Of a stretch of DNA of 29,140 nt, positions 7,479 to 15,276 are shown in pieces (position 1 is the first letter of the stretch; each line of letters opens with the position of its first letter). This stretch comes from Cloacimonetes bacterium UBA4175 (GTDB lineage: Bacteria > Cloacimonadota > Cloacimonadia > Cloacimonadales > Cloacimonadaceae). Location: positions 9,400 through 38,539 of the forward strand of contig DFUX01000042.1 of assembly GCA_002379855.1 (NCBI GenBank). The letters run 5' to 3'. The translations under genes were made by a program, and so were the position numbers. The notes beneath the pieces are model-generated. The model made no database searches. It worked only from the letters and a program-made list of their open reading frames with translations, and was not told the origin of the DNA.

Positions 7479-7521
7479 AGAGCCCCTTACTCCACAACCG
7501 AGGACGGGGCTCTCATTTTTT
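7479..7521 (+). terminator. Rho-independent terminator after rplS
   Basis: AGAGCCCC (7479-7486) pairs perfectly with GGGGCTCT (7506-7513). The loop is 19 nt, and a run of six T follows at 7516-7521. It ends the rpsP-rplS operon only 9 bp before the ogt start, so ogt depends on readthrough or on a promoter I could not identify. Confidence 0.75.
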
Positions 7522-7530
7522 GGATAAACG

Positions 7531-8010
7531 ATGGATACTGCAGACCGCAAAGTTGGATATGCCAGCTACGGAAACATACATCTGAAGCTAATCGCAAGAG
7601 ATGGCAGATTGGTGGAATGCTCTTTCGCAGATCAAATGCCTGATATCCAAACAGCTGATCCCTGCCTCGATCGAGCACGTAAACAGCTGGAAGAGTATCT
7701 GGCAGGAAACCGGAAGGTGTTTTCTGTTGATCTTGAGCTGACTGGGACGCCGTTTCAGAAAAAAGTATGGGCGGAGTTGCTGAAGATTCCTTATGGACAG
7801 ACCGCCTCTTATAAAGACATAGCCCGGCGCATCGGGCATCAGAGGTCATACAGGGCTGTGGGGGGCGCGGTTCACAACAACCCGGTAGCCATCATTGTGC
7901 CCTGCCACAGAGTGATAGGTTCCGATGGGTCACTCACCGGTTTTGCCGGTGGGCTTGAGCTTAAGAAAATGCTCCTGGATCTGGAAAGCAGGCAAGCGGG
8001 GAAAGCGTGA
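7531..8010 (+). CDS. ogt: Methylated-DNA--[protein]-cysteine S-methyltransferase
   Basis: The product is 159 aa. The enzyme repairs O6-alkylguanine by transferring the alkyl group irreversibly to its own cysteine. The active-site motif IVPCHRVIG places the acceptor at Cys125, and GTPFQKKVWAELLKIPYGQTASYKDIA is the typical DNA-binding helix region. The segment before the active site reads RAVGGAVHNNP instead of the common RAVGxANxxNP, a small variation in the flipping loop. The stop TGA overlaps the GTG start of acpS. Confidence 0.94.
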   Translation: MDTADRKVGYASYGNIHLKLIARDGRLVECSFADQMPDIQTADPCLDRARKQLEEYLAGNRKVFSVDLELTGTPFQKKVWAELLKIPYGQTASYKDIARRIGHQRSYRAVGGAVHNNPVAIIVPCHRVIGSDGSLTGFAGGLELKKMLLDLESRQAGKA

Positions 8011-8390
8011 TAATTGGAATTGGGGCGGACATTATCCAGGTTGAAAGAATAGCCCGTCTCCTGGATCAGTATCCCGGTTTTTGCCACAGGGTGTTCACCG
8101 CGGCAGAGATCGAGTATTGCAACGGAAAAGGGAACAGAGCCCAGTCCTTCGCGGTCAGATTCGCAGCCAAGGAAGCTGTGATGAAGGCTTTGGGTACGGG
8201 ATGGGATGGAAGGATCAACTGGACAGATATCGAGATCGGCAAGGATGCTAATGGCAGACCATGCGTTGCAGTCTATAACGCCACCCGGGAGCTGATTGAC
8301 TCTTTGGATGTGGACAGAATCCACATCTCGCTGTCACACGAAAAGGAATATGCCCTGGCTTACGTTGTTTTGGAAAGGGAGAACTCTTGA
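8007..8390 (+). CDS. acpS: Holo-[acyl-carrier-protein] synthase
   Basis: The product is 127 aa, the usual AcpS size. It transfers 4'-phosphopantetheine from coenzyme A to the serine of acyl carrier protein, activating fatty-acid synthesis. IGIGADIIQVERI holds the metal-binding Asp, and RFAAKEAVMKALGTG holds the second metal ligand Glu and the CoA-binding Lys. The C-terminal ISLSHEKEYALAYVV is also typical. Translation begins at a GTG (8007) that overlaps the ogt stop codon as GTGA, so the two are coupled. Confidence 0.96.
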   Translation: MIIGIGADIIQVERIARLLDQYPGFCHRVFTAAEIEYCNGKGNRAQSFAVRFAAKEAVMKALGTGWDGRINWTDIEIGKDANGRPCVAVYNATRELIDSLDVDRIHISLSHEKEYALAYVVLERENS

Positions 8391-8414
8391 CATGTATGCT
8401 GTAGTCTGTATTGT
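8387..8414 (+). promoter_or_regulatory. Candidate promoter for adk
   Basis: A perfect TTGACA (8387-8392), overlapping the acpS stop codon, is followed after 16 bp by TATTGT (8409-8414). Transcription would begin near 8421, leaving a very short leader before the adk ribosome site. The -35 is ideal and the -10 is only 4 of 6. Confidence 0.35.
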
Positions 8415-8432
8415 GCCGCAACTGAGGTGAAA

Positions 8433-9065
8433 ATGAAATGTATCGTGATTTTCGGTATACAAGGCAGCGGTAAGGGAACTCAAGCTGACTTGCTTAGCGA
8501 GGAGTTAGGTTACCAGCATATAAATATCGGAAATCTCCTGCGCGAGCAGGTGGCTATGCAGACCGAGCTTGGTCTCATGGTTAAGGAGACCATCGGCAGA
8601 GGCGCTTTGGTGAGTGACGAGCTGGTTTTTCAAGTGGTGGAGAGCACCCTGGAACCAGGCTGTCCCGGGATCGTTTTTGATGGTTTCCCGCGCAATCTGC
8701 ATCAGTCTGAATATCTGGCGCGGCATTACGAGATTCTGGGAGCGTTTTACCTGGATTTGGATGAACAGGAAGCCATCGCCCGCATATCTGCCCGCAGAGA
8801 GTGTTCGGAATGTGGTAAAAACTACAATCTCAAAACCAATAAACCTATCCATGAAGATGTTTGCGATTCTTGCGGAGGCAGGCTGAAAATTCGTAAGGAT
8901 GACAGGCCTGAGGCGATCAAGAAAAGATTAGTTGAATTCTACGAGCATACCCTGATACTTAAGCAGTTCTTTGCCGAGCAGGGATTGCTAACTGTGATTG
9001 ATGCCGGTGGAGATATTGAAGATATCTCGAAAGAGATTCTGATAAAAGCCAAAACTCTGGTTTGA
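8433..9065 (+). CDS. adk: Adenylate kinase, zinc-binding LID type
   Basis: The product is 210 aa. It interconverts ATP + AMP and 2 ADP. The P-loop is GIQGSGKGTQ, with Ile-Gln where Pro-Pro is common. The AMP-binding region (NIGNLLREQV, then VFDGFPRNLHQ) is present. The LID carries four cysteines, CSECG and CDSCGG, a zinc-binding form found in many Gram-positive and deep-branching bacteria. The start is the ATG at 8433, seven bases after GAGG; a GTG two codons earlier is possible. A candidate promoter lies directly upstream, and trkH follows 12 bp downstream. Confidence 0.96.
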   Translation: MKCIVIFGIQGSGKGTQADLLSEELGYQHINIGNLLREQVAMQTELGLMVKETIGRGALVSDELVFQVVESTLEPGCPGIVFDGFPRNLHQSEYLARHYEILGAFYLDLDEQEAIARISARRECSECGKNYNLKTNKPIHEDVCDSCGGRLKIRKDDRPEAIKKRLVEFYEHTLILKQFFAEQGLLTVIDAGGDIEDISKEILIKAKTLV

Positions 9066-9077
9066 AGCAAGGAACAG

Positions 9078-10766
9078 ATGGTGAATCTGATCAGGAAAAC
9101 ACTCAGACAAGTTGAAATAGCGGCATATCTGCTTGCTATATGGAGCTTTCTGGTTCTTTTTCTGGAGCCGATTATCGGGTTCTATACAAACTATGCCCGG
9201 GTGGAATTCTTTACCGCCCTGGCGAATCTGGTACTCCTCCTGCTTACCATCCTGAACAGGGTATTGCTCGGGGAATCCAAGGAAAGGCATAGAATCCTGT
9301 TGTTCGATGTGGCGATGCTGATCTTGGGTTCCATTTTCTTGGTTTCCCAAGCCAAATTTGTCATCTTTTCCCTGCTGATCCGACAGACGTATTTTATCCT
9401 TCAGTACATACTTTTCAGGGCATTTGAAGGCAAGCTTTACAGATGGTTGACCGGCAATCCGCCTGTCACATTGATGTTGAGCTTTCTGCTGGTTATTATT
9501 TTTGGCACCATACTGCTCATGCTGCCAGTTTCGTCCAAGCTAAACACCGTGACTCCCTTTATGGACGCCCTGTTCACAGCCACCTCGGCCACTTGCGTGA
9601 CAGGGCTGGTAGTGGTGGACACTGGCACTCATTTCAGTTTCTTTGGTCAAATGGTTCTGTTAATGCTCATCCAGATTGGTGGATTGGGCATCATGACCAT
9701 ATCGACGGTGTTTGCGATCATTCTGGGGCAAAGGATCAATCTTAAACTGGAGAACATCATGTATCAGGTTGTGGGCGGGTCCTATGCCGTGAATGTATTC
9801 CAGTTGTTAAAAAGCATTGTCTTGGTTACCCTGGTGATCGAATCTGTGGGTACCCTACTCCTATTTGCCAGGTTTGCCCAGGATTTCCAACCGATGGAAG
9901 CGCTGTTTCTTTCTTTGTTCCATGCGGTCTCGGCTTTTTGTAACGCGGGCTTTTCTCCCTTGGGAAACAATTTGGTATCGTATGTGGACAGCCTTGCGGT
10001 TAATTTGGTCATAACCGCCTTAATCATAGCAGGCGGTCTGGGTTTTTCCGTAATCATCGATCTGCAACACCATGCGCTGAAGAAGGATAGAGCACGAAAG
10101 CTTAATCTGCATACCAAGATCGTTCTTGTCACCACCGCCTTTCTTCTGGTGTTGGGATTTACAGTTTTCTATCTGGCAGAATACAATGGCGCGATGAGGG
10201 GATTCAGTATCCATCGCAGGATTCTAAGTTCCTGGTTTCAATCTGTGACCCTCAGAACCGCAGGTTTCAATACCATAGATTTATCCCAGATCGGCAAAGC
10301 GTCGGTGTTGATTAGCATAGTCCTGATGTTCATTGGAGCTTCACCCGGATCAACGGGTGGAGGCATTAAAACCACCAGCTTTGCAGTTTTGACGCTGTCT
10401 GTGATATCCCTGTTGAAAGGGAAAAGGCACATCAGCGTTTTTAAACGACGGATTCATGAGTATAACTTCAGGGAAGCCACTGGATTGATTATGCTTTCCA
10501 TTACCATTATTCTGGTGGTGCTGTTTTTTCTGATGCTTGTGGAGCCGCATGCCTTTGACAAGCTCCTGTTCGAAGCTGTTTCAGCTTTTGGAACGGTTGG
10601 TTTGACCTTGGGCATCACACCGCAATTGACAGTGATTGGCAAACTGTTGATAACCATCTTGATGTACGTCGGCAGAATTGGCCCGCTGACTATGATTTAT
10701 GCGTTTTCGACAAGGGCTAAACAAATTAATATAAACTACGCGGAAGAAAAGATTCCTATCGGCTAA
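9078..10766 (+). CDS. trkH: Trk/Ktr-type potassium uptake channel subunit
   Basis: The product is a 562-aa integral membrane protein of the TrkH/KtrB superfamily, which admits K+ (or Na+-coupled K+) through a four-repeat pore. The selectivity-filter glycines of the four repeats can be seen in TSATCVTGLVVVD, AVSAFCNAGFSPLG, VTLRTAGFNTIDLS and AVSAFGTVGLTLG. The GASPGSTGGGIKTTS block just after repeat three is also characteristic. About 130 N-terminal residues with several hydrophobic helices precede the conserved core, longer than typical KtrB. Its cytosolic gating partner follows 10 bp downstream. Confidence 0.95.
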   Translation: MVNLIRKTLRQVEIAAYLLAIWSFLVLFLEPIIGFYTNYARVEFFTALANLVLLLLTILNRVLLGESKERHRILLFDVAMLILGSIFLVSQAKFVIFSLLIRQTYFILQYILFRAFEGKLYRWLTGNPPVTLMLSFLLVIIFGTILLMLPVSSKLNTVTPFMDALFTATSATCVTGLVVVDTGTHFSFFGQMVLLMLIQIGGLGIMTISTVFAIILGQRINLKLENIMYQVVGGSYAVNVFQLLKSIVLVTLVIESVGTLLLFARFAQDFQPMEALFLSLFHAVSAFCNAGFSPLGNNLVSYVDSLAVNLVITALIIAGGLGFSVIIDLQHHALKKDRARKLNLHTKIVLVTTAFLLVLGFTVFYLAEYNGAMRGFSIHRRILSSWFQSVTLRTAGFNTIDLSQIGKASVLISIVLMFIGASPGSTGGGIKTTSFAVLTLSVISLLKGKRHISVFKRRIHEYNFREATGLIMLSITIILVVLFFLMLVEPHAFDKLLFEAVSAFGTVGLTLGITPQLTVIGKLLITILMYVGRIGPLTMIYAFSTRAKQININYAEEKIPIG

Positions 10767-10776
10767 GAGGTGATAT

Positions 10777-11481
10777 ATGGCACAATACGCGGTAATTGGA
10801 TTGGGACGATTTGGGATGACCGTCGCCCGGATCTTATCTGAAAATGGCATGGACGTGATTGCCATAGACAAAAACCAGGAATTGGTGAATGAGATAAGCA
10901 ACAAGGTTACGCAGGCTGTTTGTATGGATTCCACCGAAGAAAACTTGATCCGCAATCTCAGCCTCAGCGAGACCGATGCGGTAATCCTGGGTATCGGCAG
11001 CAACATTCAGGAGAGCATCCTGACTGCTGCACTGCTGAAAAAAATAGGCGTTGGCGTTATCTATGCCAAAGTTGAAAACCAGTTGCACGGCAAAATTCTG
11101 GAGTTGATAGGGGTACAGCATGTCTTGCTGCCTGAAGAGATGGTGGGAAACCAACTTGCCAAGACGCTGATATCCAAAAACATACTGGATTACGTAAATC
11201 TGTCCAGTGGCCATATTGTGGTGGAAATGATCGCCCCGCCGGAGTTTGTGGGTAAAACCCTGCAGGAGCTGTCCCTGCCCATGAAACGGGGAATTAACGT
11301 AATTGCCATAAAATACAACTATCTGTCTGTTTCTGAAGATGGTAAGAACGTGATTGAAAAACGTCTCAACGACATACCGGGCGCCAATGATATCGTGAAC
11401 GAAGGCGATGTTCTGATATTGCTTGGTCACAAAGGTAACATCGACAAGCTTATCTTTGATAGTGCCTCCGGGAAGGAGTAA
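10777..11481 (+). CDS. trkA: TrkA/KtrA-type RCK gating subunit
   Basis: The product is a 234-aa cytosolic protein. An N-terminal Rossmann RCK domain (IGLGRFGMTVARIL with the GxGxxG nucleotide loop, then an acidic residue at the end of strand two in VIAIDKN) binds NAD(H) or ATP/ADP. A C-terminal RCK_C domain (about 140-225) ends GDVLILLGHKGNIDKL. A single RCK pair at this length matches KtrA better than the doubled E. coli TrkA. It forms a ring under the TrkH channel and gates it. An AGAGGTGA ribosome site precedes the start. The ribosome site of the next gene, GGAAGGAG, overlaps its stop. Confidence 0.94.
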   Translation: MAQYAVIGLGRFGMTVARILSENGMDVIAIDKNQELVNEISNKVTQAVCMDSTEENLIRNLSLSETDAVILGIGSNIQESILTAALLKKIGVGVIYAKVENQLHGKILELIGVQHVLLPEEMVGNQLAKTLISKNILDYVNLSSGHIVVEMIAPPEFVGKTLQELSLPMKRGINVIAIKYNYLSVSEDGKNVIEKRLNDIPGANDIVNEGDVLILLGHKGNIDKLIFDSASGKE

Positions 11482-11482
11482 A

Positions 11483-12220
11483 ATGAAACACTCACTAAAA
11501 TCCAGATACCGTATCCTGATGATCTGCCTTTTGACATTGTTGTTGCTTGAATCCCTTTTGCTGCTGATCTCGCTCAACCGGGCTCACAGCCTGCCGTTGT
11601 TGGTCAAGGACCTGCAAACGATCATCATCGTGTTTGTGTTCATTCTCTTCATCTATATAGTCGTGATTTTTAACTACATCCCCTACAGGATGAAGAAATC
11701 ATATCAGGATATTGCCGCTATCATTGAAGATATCTCGCACGGAAATTATGCCATTGAAATCAATGAAGAGAAGTTCGCGCACGATCCGGAACAGTTCAAA
11801 CTGGTTCATTCCATTACCAGGATGCTCAATATAGTGCAACGCTTCGACGCTGCCAAGGCGGAAAAGATCTACGAACACCACCAGAGATTGCAGCAGTTGA
11901 TCAACCTCCTCCCGCAGTGGGTGATCATCGCAACTGTGAATGGCGATGTGGCTTACTGCAATGATTCAATAAGGCGTAAATACAACAATATCACGGAAAT
12001 GGTGAATCTGAACGAGCTGATTTTTAAAAACAGCTTCGACGACAAGATCTTTAGTTCCATTAACGAAGCGCTACGCTTTGGTAATAACCTCTATGATGTG
12101 AATGTTGCAGATCCGGTCACGGCTGAAGCCGCGTTTATCAACGGCTCCATCATCCGCAATCAGAAAGGACTCTCCACAGGCGGAGTGTTTGTGATCAGTA
12201 GTATAAGCAATGCAAAATAA
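11483..12220 (+). CDS. Membrane protein with HAMP-like and PAS-like regions, no output domain
   Basis: The product is 245 aa, starting at the ATG at 11483, seven bases after GGAAGGAG. Residues 11-31 and 46-66 are transmembrane helices with only a short loop between them. Residues about 67-125 have HAMP/linker character (ISHGNYAIEI, then amphipathic helices). Residues about 138-240 look like a PAS fold (LLPQWVIIATVNGDVAYCNDSIRRKYN). There is no histidine kinase, GGDEF, phosphatase or DNA-binding part. The layout is that of the front half of a sensor kinase. Lying 1 bp after trkA and overlapping rluD by 11 bp, it probably belongs to the K+ uptake operon, perhaps as a regulator or partner of the channel. 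That role is inference from position. Confidence 0.75.
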   Translation: MKHSLKSRYRILMICLLTLLLLESLLLLISLNRAHSLPLLVKDLQTIIIVFVFILFIYIVVIFNYIPYRMKKSYQDIAAIIEDISHGNYAIEINEEKFAHDPEQFKLVHSITRMLNIVQRFDAAKAEKIYEHHQRLQQLINLLPQWVIIATVNGDVAYCNDSIRRKYNNITEMVNLNELIFKNSFDDKIFSSINEALRFGNNLYDVNVADPVTAEAAFINGSIIRNQKGLSTGGVFVISSISNAK

Positions 12221-13241
12221 ATTAAGGGTTGTTGTCAACCAATCTGTGCCGGACAGGCTGGATAAGTATTTGGTTGGCTTGAGAATACAGGAGCTCTACA
12301 GCCGCACCTTCATCGAGAAATTGATTGATGAAGACCGCATCCTGGTTAATAAAATCCCCGTGAAGAAAAGCTATATCCTTTCCGAAGGAGATGAGATCGA
12401 GATATCGTTTCCGGATTTGCCGCCTCTTGAAGTGGTGCCTCAAAACATTCCGCTGGATGTTGTGTATGAAGATGATGATCTGGCCGTTTTGAACAAGGAA
12501 GCCGGCATGATTGTGCATCCTGGTTTTGGGAATGCCGATCAGACTCTGGTCAACGCCATGATCTACCGTTGGGGAGATGGTCTTTCCAGCGGCAGGGAAA
12601 AGAACAGACCCGGCATTGTCCACCGTCTGGATCGGGGCACCTCCGGCCTGATGATCATTGCCAAGAACGACCCCGCTCAAAGCGCGCTGAATGAGATGTT
12701 TGCGCGCCGCGAGGTGAAAAAGACATATCTGGCCATTACCAGCGGGATTCCCGAACCAAATGAGGACAGCATCGAAAACAATATTGCCCGCTGTATCAGC
12801 AATCCGCGCAAGATGTGTGTTTCCCCTGAAGGCCGGTATTCATTGACCACTTATAAGGTCATTCATTTCTGGCATTTCTTTTCCTTGATAAAAGTCAGTC
12901 TGGAAACAGGCAGAATGCATCAGATCAGAGTCCACATGGCCGATAGGAACGTTCCGCTTTTGGGTGACCTGCTCTATAATACCCGGCGCCAGGTTCATGC
13001 CCTTGTTCCGCAAAACATGAAGAGGAAGGTCACCGAACTGCTGACCACCCATCTCTTGCGCCAGGCACTCCATTCCTGGAGATTGCAGTTCACGCAACCG
13101 CTCAGTGGCAAGCAGTTGGATCTAACGGCCCCTCTTCCCGAAGACCTGCTTTATACCCTGGATTGGTTGGACAGATATTTTGCTATTGACACCGAAATGC
13201 TTGATATAAACTCGCTCCTACAAGCTAATAAAGAGTGGTAA
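12210..13241 (+). CDS. rluD: RluD-family 23S rRNA pseudouridine synthase
   Basis: The product is 343 aa. An N-terminal S4 RNA-binding domain (about 13-75, RLDKYLVGLRIQELYSRTFIEKLI) precedes the RluA/RluD catalytic domain. The signature HRLDRGTSGLMIIAKND contains the catalytic Asp, and VSLETGRMHQIRVHMA is the second conserved block. Enzymes of this group isomerise uridines in 23S rRNA. Which uridines this one modifies cannot be read from the sequence, and the symbol is given at family level. The gene overlaps the upstream PAS-like gene by 11 bp, and ribBA begins 1 bp after its stop. Confidence 0.93.
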   Translation: MQNKLRVVVNQSVPDRLDKYLVGLRIQELYSRTFIEKLIDEDRILVNKIPVKKSYILSEGDEIEISFPDLPPLEVVPQNIPLDVVYEDDDLAVLNKEAGMIVHPGFGNADQTLVNAMIYRWGDGLSSGREKNRPGIVHRLDRGTSGLMIIAKNDPAQSALNEMFARREVKKTYLAITSGIPEPNEDSIENNIARCISNPRKMCVSPEGRYSLTTYKVIHFWHFFSLIKVSLETGRMHQIRVHMADRNVPLLGDLLYNTRRQVHALVPQNMKRKVTELLTTHLLRQALHSWRLQFTQPLSGKQLDLTAPLPEDLLYTLDWLDRYFAIDTEMLDINSLLQANKEW

Positions 13242-13242
13242 A

Positions 13243-14466
13243 ATGACCAGTACAAAAGAAAAATACCAGTTTACCAGTATAGACGATGCCATTAAAATCA
13301 TCGCCAGTGGCGGCATGCTTATTGTGGTTGATGATGAAAGCAGGGAAAACGAAGGAGACCTGTTGATGGCTGCCGACGCCATCACGCCCGCCTGCGTCAA
13401 TTTCATGATCTCTCAGGGAAAGGGCCTGGTCTGCGCTCCAATGGAGTCCGATAACCTGAAGAGGTTGAATATCCCCCTCATGACAGAACGAAGCAGCGAC
13501 AGGCATGGTACCAAGTTTACCATCTCGGTCGATGTGGTCGAGGGAACCACCACCGGTATTTCCGCCACGGAACGAGCCCGCACTCTGAAAGCGTTGGCCG
13601 ATCCGCGAAGCAGGGCTGAGGACTTTATGCGTCCGGGACATATTTTTCCTCTATTGGCTGAACGTGGCGGAGTTTTAAGGCGGGCCGGTCATACTGAAGC
13701 TGCCGTTGACCTGGCGCGCCTGGCTGGCCGTACACCGGTTGGGGCGATTTGCGAGATCATCCGCGCTGATGGTGAGATGGCCAGGCTGAATGACTTGATG
13801 GTGTTCGCTGAAAAGTATGACCTCAAAGTTGTTACTATTGCCGATCTGATCAATTACAGACGGCACAGAGAGCTTTTAGTGCAATGCGTTTCCAAGGCCA
13901 AGTTGCCCACCAGATATGGGGAGTTTAATATTATGGCTTACGCGAGCACGGTCACTGACGAACATCATTTGGCTCTGGTTATGGGCGATGTAAAAGGTTC
14001 GGATTCGATCTTGGTGCGGGTGCATTCTGAGTGTCTGACAGGTGATGCGCTTCATTCGCTTCGCTGTGATTGCGGGGAGCAGCTAAAAAAGTCTTTCGAG
14101 CTGATCGCTTCCGAGGGTCGCGGAGTTATCCTCTATATGCGCCAGGAAGGACGGGGTATTGGTTTGGTCAACAAACTGAAGGCTTATCATCTGCAGGATG
14201 AAGGAAAAGATACTGTTGAAGCAAACCTTGACCTGGGTTTTCCCGCGGACCTGAGGGATTACGGCATTGGCGCCCAGATCCTGAAAGATTTGGGACTCAA
14301 GAAAATCCGTCTGCTTACCAACAACCCCAAGAAGATCGTCGGACTGCAGGGTTATGGCTTGGAAGTGGTGGAACGCAGACCAATAGAAATCAAAGCCGGT
14401 GAAAACAACCGGGATTATCTGAAAACCAAAAAAAATAAGATGGGGCATATCCTGAATGATGTCTGA
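13243..14466 (+). CDS. ribBA: Bifunctional DHBP synthase / GTP cyclohydrolase II
   Basis: The product is 407 aa. It supplies both branches of riboflavin synthesis: the N-terminal RibB domain converts ribulose 5-phosphate to dihydroxybutanone phosphate, and the C-terminal RibA domain opens GTP. RibB (about 8-205) shows VVDDESRENEGDL with the metal-binding Glu, and RPGHIFPLLA. RibA (about 210-400) shows the zinc cysteines in CLTGDALHSLRCDCG, the loop RQEGRGIGL and LLTNNPKKI. No other rib gene is adjacent and no FMN-riboswitch-like leader was seen. It starts 1 bp after rluD, so it is probably read through from upstream. Confidence 0.97.
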   Translation: MTSTKEKYQFTSIDDAIKIIASGGMLIVVDDESRENEGDLLMAADAITPACVNFMISQGKGLVCAPMESDNLKRLNIPLMTERSSDRHGTKFTISVDVVEGTTTGISATERARTLKALADPRSRAEDFMRPGHIFPLLAERGGVLRRAGHTEAAVDLARLAGRTPVGAICEIIRADGEMARLNDLMVFAEKYDLKVVTIADLINYRRHRELLVQCVSKAKLPTRYGEFNIMAYASTVTDEHHLALVMGDVKGSDSILVRVHSECLTGDALHSLRCDCGEQLKKSFELIASEGRGVILYMRQEGRGIGLVNKLKAYHLQDEGKDTVEANLDLGFPADLRDYGIGAQILKDLGLKKIRLLTNNPKKIVGLQGYGLEVVERRPIEIKAGENNRDYLKTKKNKMGHILNDV

Positions 14467-14501
14467 TACAAACAGACAGGCTATTAAGCTGGGAGGATGA
14501 G

Positions 14502-15080
14502 ATGCTGTTTCTAAAATCGTTAACCTTTATCATTTGGAATATTGCGCTGGGCACGCTACTTGTCTATGCTTTAAAGTGGTTTTTGTTCAATAAAAAGCAG
14601 CGTAAGCTCTTTGGCTGGAAGATACCGCTCACGCCGGGTTTTCTGGTGCGCAAGAGAGACTGGCTGTTTACCAAAGCCAGAGATATGTTGCATGACTATC
14701 TGAATCAGGCTTCAGACAGAATGTACACAAACGGATACCTGAAGGATTGGGAACAGAAGGTCTGGCAAACAGCTTGGGACAATTTTGCCTTTGTGTCTGA
14801 CTGGCCTTTGTTGCCCAAAGCATTCAAAGCGAAAATCCGCAACACGATTGCCTCGCTCGCCAAGGATCTGGTTTCCAAAATTTTGCGCAAAGTTGTTCCC
14901 CATTTTATTGAACAACTGCGCATCGAGCATAGGATTGATGAATTAGACGAGAAACTGAACATCGAGTTTTTCTATGGCTATTTTAAGAAGTATGTCTATA
15001 TACCGATGTTGAAAGTTTTCATTGTGATAAACTTCATTATTGGCCTGTTGAACATGATTTTGTTCCTTATTATTGCCTGA
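14502..15080 (+). CDS. Short DUF445-like membrane protein
   Basis: The product is 192 aa, with a good GGGAGG ribosome site six bases before the ATG. Residues 6-28 and 170-191 are transmembrane segments that bracket a mainly helical middle part. The motif after the first helix, LFGWKIPLTPGFLVRKRDWL, resembles the (I)PFTPGLIPxRR motif following the first helix of DUF445 (YheB-type) proteins, but this protein is about half their usual length. The function of that family is unknown. It follows ribBA by 35 bp, and a 196-bp gap with palindromes separates it from lon. The family assignment is tentative. Confidence 0.65.
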   Translation: MLFLKSLTFIIWNIALGTLLVYALKWFLFNKKQRKLFGWKIPLTPGFLVRKRDWLFTKARDMLHDYLNQASDRMYTNGYLKDWEQKVWQTAWDNFAFVSDWPLLPKAFKAKIRNTIASLAKDLVSKILRKVVPHFIEQLRIEHRIDELDEKLNIEFFYGYFKKYVYIPMLKVFIVINFIIGLLNMILFLIIA

Positions 15081-15123
15081 GACAGGTTTTCAAGCTGTGA
15101 CGGCCTGATAAGCAACGTGAAAT

Positions 15124-15176
15124 GAAGACAGGGTCTTCCTTAGGTCAACCTTATAATTTATAAGGATGACCTAAGG
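15124..15176. promoter_or_regulatory. Two adjacent inverted repeats upstream of lon, one a 39-bp near-perfect palindrome
   Basis: Positions 15138-15176 form a palindrome with 19-bp arms around a single central base and only one mismatched pair (15147 against 15167). The arms start CCTTAGGTCA and end TGACCTAAGG. A second perfect repeat, GAAGAC-AGG-GTCTTC, occupies 15124-15138 and shares one base with the first. TATAAT at 15152-15157 sits inside the large palindrome, but no good -35 lies 16-18 bp upstream. No T-tract follows directly, so it is not an ordinary terminator. An operator over the lon promoter is the simplest reading. It matches neither the CIRCE nor the HAIR heat-shock operators. 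Confidence 0.55.
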
Positions 15177-15276
15177 ATGATCGGCACGAGTTTTTATGTA
15201 GGAAATGAGAGCCATGTGGTTTTTTATCTAATCCGCTTAATATATATACAAGATGACTAATATCAGGAGAGAGCAG

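Noticed and set aside
13243..14466. FMN riboswitch for ribBA
   Set aside because: The gene starts 1 bp after rluD, leaving no room for a riboswitch, and none is visible within the end of rluD.
15138..15176. Palindrome as a rho-independent terminator of the preceding gene
   Set aside because: No T-tract follows the stem; the nearest T run is about 15 bases downstream.
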